In this document: positions 35,139-45,372 of the stretch, one piece after another
Numbering within the stretch: position 1 is the stretch's first letter
Layout: each line of letters starts with the position of its first letter
Position numbers and translations under genes: made by a program
The notes under the pieces: generated by a model
Databases searched by the model: none
The model's input: the letters and a program-made list of their open reading frames with translations, nothing else
Told to the model about the DNA's origin: nothing
Assembly (NCBI GenBank): GCA_043228905.1
Contig: JBHGNT010000006.1
Coordinates: 5,394,001-5,458,000 of the forward strand
Length of the DNA: 64,000 bases
From: Azolla caroliniana
Taxonomy: Eukaryota; Polypodiophyta
Direction of reading: 5' to 3'

Positions 35139-36304
35139 ATGGATAGAGGAATGGCTACGTCGCTCCCGGTGGAGAAGCTCGACATGAGCAACTATGCATC
35201 CTGGTCTTACAAGATGCACCAGTACCTGCTTGGACACGGGTACTGGAGTTATGTCGAAGGAGCGAATGATGCGGCACCCGACTCGGCACACAAGGACTTC
35301 CCAGTATGGGAACAGGCGGCAAGCAGGGTGATGTACTGCTTCGCGTCCAGTGTTGGCGATCAGCTGCTCAGCCACATCCGTGACGCCAAGACACCGAAGG
35401 ATGCTTGGGGGAACCTGAAAAAGGTTTTCGCCGCAAGCACCACTGCCCGGAAGCTACAACTCAGACAGGAGTTGAGCAATGTTCGACAGAAGAACATGTC
35501 TGTGGCAGACTACACGGGCCGGATAAAGGAGATCTGCGACTCGCTCGCCTCTATCAATGTTACCGTAGAGGAAGATGAGATGGTGCATGTATGTCTCGGA
35601 GGCCTGGCGTCCAAGTTCGGAGCGTTTTGGACTGCGGTGTGTACAAGGGAGAATGCCCCCTCATTCTTCGACTTACAGTCGATGCTCCTTGTAGAGGAGA
35701 ACCACGCTGGTGCATCTACCAGTGCATCCCCGGACAGTTGGATGTTGTACACGGGAACGGATCGGCATTGTGGGCGTGGTGGAAGAGGTGGGTCGGCACG
35801 CAATGGAAGCGGCCGGCAAGAGCAGGAACGGAGGCACTATGAGTGTGCCGACAGCAGTTCCGGGACTTCCACAAGCAGGGGGAGTCAAGGCGGTGCCGGA
35901 GGCCGGCAAGACAAATCCGCTACGGAATGCTGGTACTGTGGCAAAAAAGGCCACAGGGAAAGCAAGTGTTGGAGAAAGCGTGCCGATTCGGACAAATCCG
36001 AATCCGGCAAGACCGGTAAGGATGGCCGGCAAAACTCGCACTACGCAAACAGATCAGGAGGATCCGGAACCGGAAAGGCCGGTAAGGGGCCAGCCTTGGT
36101 GATGAATCACAAGGCAAACTCAATGAAGACCACTTCCAAAACGGAGGAAGTGTGGTATGTTGATTTCGGCGCGTCGAACCACATGAAGAGCCACAAAGAG
36201 TGGTTCTCCTTTCTGGAGAAACCGGATCAACCAAGAGTAGTCGAAACCGGAGACGACACTCCACACCCAATCGTGCACGTCAGACAAGTCCCTCTAAGCC
36301 ACGT
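35139..36304 (+). pseudogene. Copia A gag and start of protease (cut by insertion)
   Basis: From ATG 35139 the frame shows the copia gag (UBN2-type) core: LDMSNYASWSYKMHQYL near the start, then DAWGNLKKVFAASTTARKLQ and LGGLASKFGAFW. A CWYCGKKGHRESKCW zinc knuckle lies at about residue 270, flanked by Gly/Arg/Ser-rich RNA-binding text. The protease starts at VWYVDFGASNHM (about residue 340), where the usual DSGAS is DFGAS, a change next to the catalytic Asp that probably inactivates it. The frame runs into the inserted element's LTR at 36305, 30-40 residues after the protease motif. The original start is supported by its place ~95 bases after the PBS. Confidence 0.93.
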
Positions 36305-37027
36305 TGTCGTAGTGTATTTCGTACACTACGTGAAAAAGTAAAAATAATATAACTGATTTAATTACATATAAATAAATAAAATAAGAATATCAAGATATTT
36401 ATCACGTGCATAGGGCAAGATTCAAACCTTGTACCTCCACGTAGCCAAACCTCAACTTTACCATTATGCTATCTTATCTTTAGTGTTCTATAAATAGATT
36501 TAATAACTATAAGTGCTTTATTTGCGCCTACCTTTATTAAAAAGGTAAATCATGTATTTTTAGAGTGCGTGAATATTTTATAGAAAAACGCAAGCAACTA
36601 AAAAGTGACTCATGCACATCTAGCGTGCATGAGCACTATATTTAGCAAATAAAAGCAAGGATTAGAAAAGCATCACATGCACATATAGTGTGCATGAACA
36701 TATTAGAAAAAAGCATGTAGCTATGCTTAGTCTCTCCCATCACTATATAAGGATGGGGAGCACATTGTAGTTTTTGTTGATTATTTTTCTATAATGATCA
36801 ATCAATCTAAAATATTCGTGGGATTCACGAATTTGCTAAAATAATTCTCTCTTACTACCTAAATATTGACTAAATATACTAAACTCGTGGGATTCACGAG
36901 ATTCTTATCTTATAACTCTTTATACCTATTCTTTACTAGCCTTATTTGTATTTTTCTTTCTCCTAGTCCAAAACCTCGGCGGTTCCCACCCGACTCACGC
37001 AACGATCCGGAGCCGAAAGGCACGACA
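36305..37027 (+). repeat. TR-GAG element 5' LTR
   Basis: 723 bp, TGTCGTAGTG to GGCACGACA. Contains a TATA-like CTATATAAGG near 36743 and repeated GTGGGATTCACGA phrases at 36818 and 36886. An antisense tRNA-like segment lies at 36412-36482. Confidence 0.93.
36412..36482 (-). other. tRNA/SINE-like segment inside the LTR
   Basis: Minus strand reads TAGCATAATGGTAAAG (A-box-like) and, ~31 bases later, AGGTTTGAATCTTGCC (B-box-like). Repeated at 39109-39180 in the 3' LTR. It looks like a captured SINE or tRNA relic. Confidence 0.45.
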
Positions 37028-37030
37028 CAG

Positions 37031-37048
37031 TTGGTGAACCCGACGTGA
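37031..37048 (+). promoter_or_regulatory. TR-GAG candidate primer-binding site
   Basis: TTGGTGAACCCGACGTGA lies 3 bases after the 5' LTR and contains TGG, the complement of a tRNA CCA end. The tRNA was not identified. Confidence 0.55.
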
Positions 37049-37065
37049 AGACGGGTGGCAAGGGG

Positions 37066-39042
37066 ATGGAGAATCAACAAGAGGCGATGAACATGATGAT
37101 GATGATGGTTGAGCGGATGCAACAAGAACAACGCGCGATGACGGAGATGAAGGCGGCAATAGAGCGGCTTGTGCGACGAAATGGGGAATTCAACGGAAAT
37201 GATGTGTCACGCTATCTACGTGAGTACAAAGGGGAGATGATGCGATGTGGGATACCGGAAGGATTGCAAGTGATATCCTTCAGTCGGGTAGCCACGGATG
37301 AGTTACAAGAAAGAATCTACAAGATACGGCAACAAAATCCAACATGGGGGTCCTTTGAAGAAGCTTTACGAGAGACATATGACTACGAGAGATCGAAGGG
37401 ACGAGATCGACGCGAGTTTGACGAATGGGTGGCATCGGAGAAGACCCACCGAAGTGCAACACAAGCATTCCTAGAGTTCGAGCATCGTCTTGCTCGACTC
37501 TCGGAGCGGGAACAACGATTGGTGGGGGAGGATAAAGTCCTAATGTTCGTAAAATCGATCGATCGAAAAGAAAGGATGGACATCGGGATCGAACTCGAAG
37601 ACGATGAAGGTACGAATGGTCTTACCGAAGATTGGGCCGAAGTCCAAAGGGTATGCCGGAGACATGATGAGAGGAAGATGAGAATCTTGTCAACGACATG
37701 GCCGATGAAGGATGGTCGATTGAAGACAAACGATGGAGCCAATATGAAGGCCGAAATACAACATGATGGTGCGACGGAAGAGGGTGTAAAACAAGCTACC
37801 CTCTTGTCTTGCGAAAGAACGACGGCGAAGGATAAGGCCGATAACCCAAGTGTAGAAGAAGATTTCGGAATACAAGTGTCTGAAACATCAGGTGAAAAAG
37901 GGGTAAGCATAATTGATGTTTCCATAATTGATGCAGTGAAAGAGAGCAAGGAGGACTTGATTGAGGAGGTCACCAAGAAAGATGACATCGAATCGAAGGT
38001 GGCTATGGACGAATCAATGGCGGATGGCCATATCGAGATTTCTCCACCGCTGATTCCAGAGACTCCGGCGGTTGCGTTCGAAAGGCAACGTGAGACCAAA
38101 GAGACGGAAGGTGGTGGAGAGAAAACAAAGGTCGAAGCCGATTCATACGACGGAGAGATAGCTGAGAAGGAGGCTATGGTTGAAATGACAGAGGATGATA
38201 ATACCGAGGATTCCTACCCACTAATTCTAGAGACTTCGGCGGTTGTGTCCGAGAACCAACGTGAGACCGGAGAGACGGGAGGTGGTGGCAAGAAAGGTAA
38301 AGTCGGAAGCCGGTTCGGATGGAAGGTGATCCGGACGGGATTCCGACCCGAAAGAAAACCGAACCGGGCGAATGAGGATTCGACCGAAAGTCGACCCGAA
38401 AGAAAGCCGACCCGAAAAGGGGTCGACTCGGTCAAAACCGATCGACCGAGTCTGACTTGGCCGAACGCGAATATGGATGGAAGCCGACCTAGCCGAAAGC
38501 CGATCGGACGAGACCGATCCGGAAAGAAGCTAATCCGACTCAATCGGAGGTTGGACCAGTCGAGGCTGGTGAAAACGAGGAAAAGAAAGCCAACCGAAAC
38601 CGAAACCGATAGATCGAAACCGGGCCGGAAGGAGACCGACTCAATCGAAACCAAACAACCGATTCCGATTTGGCCGAATATGAATCCGATCGGACGCCGA
38701 TCAAACCAAAAGTCGATCGGACGAGAGCGATCCGGAAAAAAGTCAAGGTTGATGAAGACAAGAAAGAGGCCAGTAAAAGACACTACCACGAATGACAAGG
38801 GCCAAGAATATGACGAGAGAGAACAAAGAATATGGTGGATCGGATGGCGACAATGGTTCGGGTGGAAAGAATGGGTCTACTCAAAATGGAGAGACAAAGT
38901 TGACATAGCGGGACAAACGGAGGATGAAGGGGAGACAACGAGCATCGGCAACTTCGGCACATACCGGAGGATGTGCGGGTTCGGAGGGGGCGAGTGTCGT
39001 AGTGTATTTCGTACACTACGTGAAAAAGTAAAAATAATATAA
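37066..39042 (+). CDS. Gag-like protein with long basic tail (TR-GAG)
   Basis: ATG 37066 opens 658 codons; the stop (39040-39042) lies ~46 bases inside the 3' LTR. The in-frame GTG at 37045 is inside the primer site and less likely. Residues ~1-35 are Met/Gln-rich and helical. Residues ~45-200 have gag-like content: YLREYKGEMMRCGIPEGLQV, NPTWGSFEEALRETY, RSATQAFLEFEHRLARLSER. An acidic stretch follows, with two related blocks (PPLIPETPAV...GGGEKTKV and YPLILETSAV...GGGKKGKV, 171 bases apart). Then comes a strongly basic region (~420-580) of repeated RPERKPTR / GRDRSGKK / MKTRKRP units, and a Trp-rich end (IWWIGWRQWFGWKEW). There is no CCHC knuckle; the basic tail may take its nucleic-acid role (inference). 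No disabling mutation is seen, in line with the young LTRs. Exact gag family is not known to me. Confidence 0.75.
   Translation: MENQQEAMNMMMMMVERMQQEQRAMTEMKAAIERLVRRNGEFNGNDVSRYLREYKGEMMRCGIPEGLQVISFSRVATDELQERIYKIRQQNPTWGSFEEALRETYDYERSKGRDRREFDEWVASEKTHRSATQAFLEFEHRLARLSEREQRLVGEDKVLMFVKSIDRKERMDIGIELEDDEGTNGLTEDWAEVQRVCRRHDERKMRILSTTWPMKDGRLKTNDGANMKAEIQHDGATEEGVKQATLLSCERTTAKDKADNPSVEEDFGIQVSETSGEKGVSIIDVSIIDAVKESKEDLIEEVTKKDDIESKVAMDESMADGHIEISPPLIPETPAVAFERQRETKETEGGGEKTKVEADSYDGEIAEKEAMVEMTEDDNTEDSYPLILETSAVVSENQRETGETGGGGKKGKVGSRFGWKVIRTGFRPERKPNRANEDSTESRPERKPTRKGVDSVKTDRPSLTWPNANMDGSRPSRKPIGRDRSGKKLIRLNRRLDQSRLVKTRKRKPTETETDRSKPGRKETDSIETKQPIPIWPNMNPIGRRSNQKSIGRERSGKKSRLMKTRKRPVKDTTTNDKGQEYDEREQRIWWIGWRQWFGWKEWVYSKWRDKVDIAGQTEDEGETTSIGNFGTYRRMCGFGGGECRSVFRTLREKVKII
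38981..38994 (+). promoter_or_regulatory. TR-GAG polypurine tract
   Basis: GGAGGGGGCGAG immediately before the 3' LTR. Confidence 0.75.
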
Positions 39043-39719
39043 CCGATTTAATTACATATAAATAAATAAAATAAGAATATCAAGATATTTATCACGTGCA
39101 TAGGGCAAGATTCAAACCTTGTACCTCCACGTAGCCAAACCTCAACTTTACCATTATGCTACCTTATCTTTAGTGTTCTATAACAATAGATTTAATAACT
39201 ATAAGTGCTTTATTTGCGCCTACCTTTATTAAAAAGGTAAATCATGTATTTTTAGAGTGCGTGAATATTTTATAGAAAAACGCAAGCAACTAAAAAGTGA
39301 CTCATGCACATCTAGCGTGCATGAGCACTATATTTAGCAAATAAAAGCAAGGATTAGAAAAGCATCACATGCACATATAGTGTGCATGAACATATTAGAA
39401 AAAAGCATGTAGCTATGCTTAGTCTCTCCCATCACTATATAAGGATGGGGAGCACATTGTAGTTTTTGTTGATTATTTTTCTATAATGATCAATCAATCT
39501 AAAATATTCGTGGGATTCACGAATTTGCTAAAATAATTCTCTCTTACTACCTAAATATTGACTAAATATACTAAACTCGTGGGATTCACGAGATTCTTAT
39601 CTTATAACTCTTTATACCTATTCTTTACTAGCCTTATTTGTATTTTTCTTTCTCCTAGTCCAAAACCTCGGCGGTTCCCACCCGACTCACGCAACGATCC
39701 GGAGCCGAAAGGCATGACA
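38995..39719 (+). repeat. TR-GAG element 3' LTR
   Basis: 725 bp, pairs with 36305-37027. Differences include C/T near 39044, C/T near 39163, a 2-base insertion near 39183 and T/C at 39715. Confidence 0.93.
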
Positions 39720-42700
39720 CGTCGGACAGAAAGGGAAGCTAATGAACGTATTACACGTTCCGACGATCACGACGAACCTGGTGTCCGTCGATCAGATTGT
39801 CGACCAAGGGATGCAGGTGTGGTTTACACACCTCGGGTGCTTCATTGAAGATGAGGGCGAAGTCATTGCGCAAGGGCGCAGAGACGGGAGGATGTTTATC
39901 CTCAACACCAATGACATTGGCACCGCTCTGTTCGCGAAACGACAGAAGGTCAAGTCGGACATCGACCTATGGCATAAGCGGATAGGCCACGTCAACTACC
40001 GGAGGCTTCAAGACCTGCAAACGAAACAAGTCGTTTTCGGTTTGCCAAAGTTCAGCGGCCAGAGAGCCAAAATTTGTGAAGCCTGCCAACTTGGGAAGCA
40101 ACACCGGCTTCTATTCCCCACCGAACGGAACCGGAGCCGTAACAAGCTCGATCTCATCCATTCGGATGTGTGGGGACCGGCACAAAGTGTAAGCCTTGGC
40201 GGGAGCCGGTACTTCGTCTCCTTCATCGACGACTATACTCGACATACTTGGATCTACCTCATTGAGCGGAAGAGCGAAGTCTTCGACTGTTTCTGAAGCC
40301 TCCAGAAGATGGTGGAACGGGAATCGGAGAGGAAGATCAAATGCCTTCGGTTGGATGGCGGAAAGGAATATTTTTCCGGCCAATTCACTAGTTATCTGCA
40401 ACAAAAGGGAATTCGGCGAGAGTTCAACCGCAGATACACACCGGAGCAAAACGGTGTGGCCGAAAGGAAGAACCGGACACTCGTCGAGGCGGCAAGGACA
40501 ATGCTGGAGGAGAAGAGCATGCCCCGGTTCTACTGGGCGGAGGCGGTCCAGACGGCCGTCTCCATACAAAACCGCATTGGTGACAAGGTGTCAGCTCATG
40601 AGCTGTATTTCGGGCGCAAGCCGAACTTAAGACACCTTCGGATATTCGGCAGCCTAGCGTATGTGCATGTGCCGGATCAGAAGCGGAGGAAGCTGGATGC
40701 AAAATCGGAAAAATGCATCCTAGTCGGCTATGCTCAAGAGCAAAAGGGGTATAAGTGCTATAACCCCCGGATGAAGGAAGCCCGAGTTAGCCGGGATGTC
40801 GAGTTCGATGAATCGGCATCTTGGTACTCCGTACCGACTCCGACTTCCGATCCCAACCGAATGCCGGAAGATCAGGCTAGTGAGCATGAATCAGCCTTGG
40901 AAGAGGATGATGAAGCCGGGACTCAAGATGAGAGTCCGGAATCGTTGTGGTTGAGTGGACCGAATGAGCGACTGAGTCGGTTGAACCAGTCAGATGAAGA
41001 GACGGCAAGTGGTGGAGACTCTGTCGTGCTCTCCCCGCGCAAGGAACCAAGGAAACGGTTCACGCGCAAAGAGAAGGGGAAGAGGAAGATGCCGGAATTC
41101 GAAACCGGCAACGATGAGTCGGATCGGTGCGTATCCGACTCCGGAAAGGAGAAAGGCAGATCTTCGGCAACGAATACCGAACTGGCCAAGAAGGGCCTCA
41201 AATCAGGTGACGGTGCGTTGCGCCGATCAAGCCGTCAGAAGGATCCCGTCGTGCGGTACGGGTACAATGAATACATGGCGCATCATTATGCGTACATGAC
41301 TAAGGTGACAGAAGTGCGCGAGCCGGAGAGCTACGCAGAAGCCGCAAAGGACGCAAATTGGCGTGCCGCTATGGACGAAGAAATGCGGGCACTCGATGCC
41401 AACAAAACTTGGGACCTAGTTGATCCTCCCCGTCACGATAAACCGATCGGATGCAAGTGGGTGTACAAGGTCAAGTACAACGCCGACGGTTTTGTTAACC
41501 GGTACAAAGCCCGGTTAGTGGCAAAGGGATACGCGCAGACCCACGGAATCGACTACAACGAGACCTTCGCTCCTGTGGCGAAGATGACGACGGTTCGTGT
41601 GGTACTAGCGGTTGCTGCGGCAAGGGGGTGGCATCTTCACCAAATGGATGTGAAGAACGCCTTCCTTCAAGGAGAGCTTGAAGAAGAAGTCTTTATGACT
41701 CAGCCCCCCGGATTTCAATCGGAGATGAACAAATCGGCGGTATGCCAACTGAAGAAGTCGCTTTACGGCTTGAAGCAAGCCCCCCGAGCTTGGAACGCGA
41801 AGATCACGCACCGGTTGCGTAAGCTGGGGTTTGCTGTCTCTAAGTCGGACTCTTCGTTGTTCATCCGGCAAGGCTCTGATGGTCCGGTATGTATACTCTT
41901 GTATGTGGATGATTTAGTCATCACCGGACCAAGTCTTCCCGAAATCAACCGCGTCAAGTCCCAGTTGTCGGACGCATTCGAAATGAAGGACCTGGGGAAC
42001 CTTCATTATTTTCTTGGGATCGAAGTGATCCAGACCCCCGACGGCATATTGCTCTCACAACGACATTACATGTTGAATATGCTGTATAAGTTCGGCATGA
42101 CGGATTGTCGACCTGTCTCCACACCCCTGGACCGGAACCAAAAGCTCTGTCCCAACTCCGGACCGGCCTGCAATGAGAAACGGTTCCGACAGGTTGTCGG
42201 AAGCCTGATCTACTTAACCATCACCCGACCCGACATCAGCTATCTGGTCGGCATGGTAAGTCAGTTCATGCAGAAGCCGATCGTGGAGCACCTTCAGTGC
42301 GCGCAACGAATATTACGGTATGTCAGCGGCACTAAAGACCGGGGTCTGCTATACCGGCGAGGTATACCCGAAGAGCTTGTCGGTTACACAGATGTTGAAT
42401 GGGCCGGCGATGCGTCTGATCGCCTCTCCACTTCCGGATACATGTTCTCCATAGGTAGTGCGGTCGTTGCGTGGAGCAGCAAGAAGCAGCCCATAGTGGC
42501 TTTGTCAAGCACTGAGGCTGAGTACCGGGCCGCTACCGTTGCCACTTGTGAATCCATCTGGCTTCGGCGACTGCTGCGAGACTTGCGGATCGAGGTGCCG
42601 ACCCTGATCCCGATTTACTGCGATAACATGAGCAGCCTGCAGCTCGCCAGGAACCCTGTGTTCCATGCTCGCACAAAGCACATCGAGGTGCACTACCACT

Positions 42701-43275
42701 TCGTGCATGAGCGGGTCTTGAGCGGTGAAGTTGACCTACGGTATGTTCATACGGATCGGCAAGTTGCCGACATCTTCACCAAGCCGCTCGAATCAGACAA
42801 GTTGCAGCACTTTACCGACATGCTTGGTGTTCAGCATCTCGACGTGCCGCACTTGAGGGGGAGAAGCAAGGACAAAGTCTCTACCGAAACGGGCAAAGGC
42901 CAACAAACTGTTGAACCCGTCGGTAAGAGGAGAGCCGGAAGAAGAGGAGACAAGAAGATAAAGGAAGCCGAGTCGGCGAAGGAAGTCGACACATCCGAAC
43001 AGGTCAGAGCAAGCGGCTGTGAAGAAGAGTTGTGCACTCAGGAAGAGAAGTGCATGCTGTGCGGAGGTCATCACGACGGTACTGACCATGATGCGGAGCC
43101 GAATGAAGAATTCGATTTCGGTTCACCGACTGAAGAAGCCGAGGGAAGCATGGAGAAGGCCAAGATACGGAAGTGGTCCGATGTGGTGAGAGGCCTGAAG
43201 CCGAAAGTCGAATCGGAGTGTACCGATTCGGACAAGAGCTGGAACGAGTCGGAGACAGCTGACTCGGATCAATAG
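39720..43275 (+). pseudogene. Copia A pol (integrase, RT, RNase H) with 3' extension
   Basis: The frame resumes at 39720 in phase with the gag part. Order: GAG-pre-integrase with LWHKRIGHVNYRRL and CEACQLGKQH (HHCC zinc site), integrase core with HSDVWGP and FIDDYTRHTW, then an in-frame TGA at 40294-40296 (a CGA to TGA change would explain it), then NGVAERKNRTLVEAARTML. Next comes RT with FAPVAKMTTVR, LHQMDVKNAFLQGEL and YVDDLVITG (intact catalytic pair), and RNase H with STSGYMFSIG and ALSSTEAEYRAATVATCE. After the usual end (LGVQHLDVPHLRG, ~42855) the frame continues ~137 residues instead of stopping. That extension is Lys/Glu/Ser-rich with a Cys/His cluster, CMLCGGHHDGTDHD, at ~43050-43092. 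Confidence 0.95.
42853..42863 (+). other. Internal polypurine-tract copy in copia A
   Basis: TTGAGGGGGAG here equals the true PPT at 43580-43590. It sits exactly where related elements, including copia B, have their PPT and end pol. Confidence 0.8.
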
Positions 43276-43579
43276 ATGGATCCGGATGAGTCGGATCGAC
43301 TGAAGACCAAGGGGACACGGTCACAGCGGAAGTCGATGCCATTGTGGGAGAACCGACGGATCGGCAAGCGCCGGAGTCACAGCAGCGTGAGTGCTGAGAT
43401 GGGCCTATTGAGCAGACATGCCGACCGAGAGGGTCGAGGCACGCAGAACCAAAGGGGTCGCGGCAAACGGGACCGGACCGGACGAGGAGCGCGAGCAAGA
43501 CGGAGTGACGCCAGGAGGAGTCGGTTGAAAGAACCGACTGCCACAGAGGTCGACACTACGACCCCACCTCAAGTTGAGC

Positions 43580-43590
43580 TTGAGGGGGAG
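43580..43590 (+). promoter_or_regulatory. Copia A polypurine tract
   Basis: TTGAGGGGGAG directly before the 3' LTR primes plus-strand synthesis. Confidence 0.93.
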
Positions 43591-43979
43591 TGTTGAGCGG
43601 CAAGCTCAACCGGAGCCGGATCGGTTGAATAAGCCGGAGCCGGTAAGCGAGACGGATCGGGCGAAACGGATCAGTATGACGGTGAGCAACCGAACCGGCA
43701 AGCAGTGGAGACCGGGTGCAATCCGTAACCGGCAGTCCAATCGGAAGCCTAGAATAGGATAGACTACTAGGTATCTATAGTCTCGTAGTAAGTGTCAGAT
43801 GCTCGTGTGAGCATTGAAGTACATGATACTTCTGTCAGTCCCAAGGGGACTTGTATAAATAGTGCTACTTAGCACAGTGTGTAAGTAGAGTCTTGATATA
43901 ATTTTGAAATTACGTTCTGCTCTCTCTCTCTCTCTGTGTTGTTCTCTGTTTTACGCTTCCGCAAACACTCACGTTTACA
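43591..43979 (+). repeat. Copia A 3' LTR
   Basis: 389 bp, TGTTGAGCGG to GTTTACA, followed by TSD TAAAC (43980-43984). Confidence 0.95.
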
Positions 43980-43984
43980 TAAAC

Positions 43985-44083
43985 TATATGTGATTTATAT
44001 GTGCCTTAAGGGTTTCCAAATGGTTTATTTAATACTAAGTATTGGGTGTGTTATAAGTCAGAGGTTCAAGTCTAGATGTGACA
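43985..44083 (-). mobile_element. Chromovirus LTR, proximal part
   Basis: Minus strand begins TGTCACATCTAG right after a purine-rich AGAAGGGGGCATAA. It is the start of the LTR whose end is at 34435. Copia A inserted between them. Confidence 0.75.
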
Positions 44084-45372
44084 TTATGCCCCCTTCTACG
44101 CCGCCTTCCCAAACCGGTCACCGGTTTGTGGATACCAGAGATGAAAATCTTGGACCACCTTCGGGGCATTTTGTAAATTCTTCACTGGTTCCCGCGTGGC
44201 TTTAAACATGGGCTAACCCTTCCACAAGACGAGGTATTGCAGGTGTTGACGATGCAAACATGAGGCAAGTATTTGGTCGACCTCATATTCCTCCCTTGTT
44301 GTCAACTACACAAGTTGTGGTGGGGGGGCTTGACGTCATGGGAGTTACAAAGCATAATGGGGTTTGAGGAGGGAGACATGAAAAACATCATGAATCCAGA
44401 AGTGGGATGGAAGGGTCAGCCGGAAGGTGATGGGATTGATGCAATCAACTATACGGAATGGTCCCAACTTATTGTAATAAAGTTTCCCACATGCACGGGT
44501 AGTAGAGACGTGCCGTTGTAACAATCAAACCATGTCGCCGACGACAAAGGGTGGAGTGGCAGAGGGATGGTGATCAACATGCCTCTTGTTTTATTCGTTA
44601 GAGAGACTAAGCTCTAAGGGTAAGTCATGATGTGAACCCTTCGCCGAAGGGTTCACATAAGTGGTAGGGAGGGAAATGTTGAATTGAGGATGTAAACCAT
44701 AGTTTGCAAAGAAGGGAGTGACGCCAATCGATGCATGGAGAGAATTATTGTAGGCGAATTTTGTTAGTGAAAGTAAGTTGACCCAATCATTTTGCTGGTA
44801 AGTAATCGAGCACCGAAGATACTGCTCAAGGATTTGGTTGACACGCTCTATCTAATCGTCGGTTGGGGTGATAGGTGGAGGACAACTTGACAAAGATGCC
44901 TATAGTGTGCAGCAGGCGCTGCTAGAAGTGAGAGACAAACTGGGGTCCACGATGGGAGATGACATCATCAGGGAGTCCATGCAAATGGACCATATTGTTG
45001 AGGAGTAGATGCGCCATTCCTTATTCGGAAATGGTTTTGTGAGCATGGAGTGAAGTGAGCCATCTTTGTAAACCGATCAACACCAAGTCGTAGCTATTGA
45101 CCAACGGTAGATCAACGATCATGTCCATAGAGAATGAGCAGCTTTGGAGCGAGCACAAACCTCACAAGTCTTGATGTATTCTTTGACCAACTTCCATGGC
45201 TGTGGCCACTAGTACCCTCGAGAGATTAGTTCGAGGGTTTTTGCAACCCCGAAATGACCCGCAAGTGGGTCATCGTGGCATTCTCGCAACACCCGGGTGC
45301 GACACGGGGCCTCTAGGACGTATAAGAGATGATCTTGGATGGGCATGTTGAGAAGAACCGAACTCAACTTCC
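44084..45372 (-). pseudogene. Ty3/gypsy chromovirus pol remnant (integrase + chromodomain)
   Basis: Minus-strand reading in several frames: VLRECHDDPLAGHFGVAKTL, LISRG and YIKTCEVCARSKAAHS (integrase HHCC, 45160-45310); DRFTKMAHFTP, DDVISHRGPQFVSHF (core, 44930-45060); RVNQILEQYLRCSITYQQND (44770-44840); FAYNNSLHASIGVTPFFANYG; KLGPFRIVDCINPITFRLTL (GPY/F module); then EEYEVDQILASCLHRQHLQY and LVLWKG (chromodomain, 44190-44300). This order defines a chromovirus. Stops and frameshifts (for example TAG in the D-D-E core) show it is dead. RT and 5' parts are gone; the break is at ~45373 where an LTR of another family begins. Confidence 0.85.

Larger units (their letters stand above)
36305..39719 (+). 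mobile_element. Gag-only LTR retrotransposon (TR-GAG type), 3415 bp
   Basis: Near-identical direct repeats (36305-37027 and 38995-39719, ~4 differences and a 2-base indel in ~724 bp) flank an internal region of ~2 kb. That region has a candidate primer-binding site, one long gag-like frame and a polypurine tract, but no protease, integrase, RT or RNase H. The ends are TGTCG...CGACA (5' copy). It interrupts the copia A polyprotein: the flanks share CGT to CACGT, so a short target duplication exists, but LTR end and duplication overlap and its length is ambiguous (3-5 bp). Gag-only LTR elements in plants are known as TR-GAGs and need polymerase in trans. Confidence 0.88.
34649..43979 (+). mobile_element. 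Ty1/copia element A (9331 bp, nested host of a gag-only element)
   Basis: Complete by structure: TSD TAAAC, 5' LTR 34649-35043, initiator-Met primer-binding site, gag, pol, polypurine tract, 3' LTR 43591-43979, TSD. The two LTRs differ at roughly nine bases in ~390 plus (CT)n length. The internal region is interrupted at 36304/39720 by a 3.4-kb LTR element. Without it the element would be ~5.9 kb. It is GC-richer than its surroundings. The pol frame also carries a stop at 40294-40296, so this copy cannot make its proteins. Confidence 0.95.

Noticed and set aside
37383-38798. Long minus-strand frames of 238 and 194 residues
   Set aside because: Antisense shadows of the gag-like frame; Ser/Arg/Phe-rich text mirrors its codons and no start or terminator context was seen.
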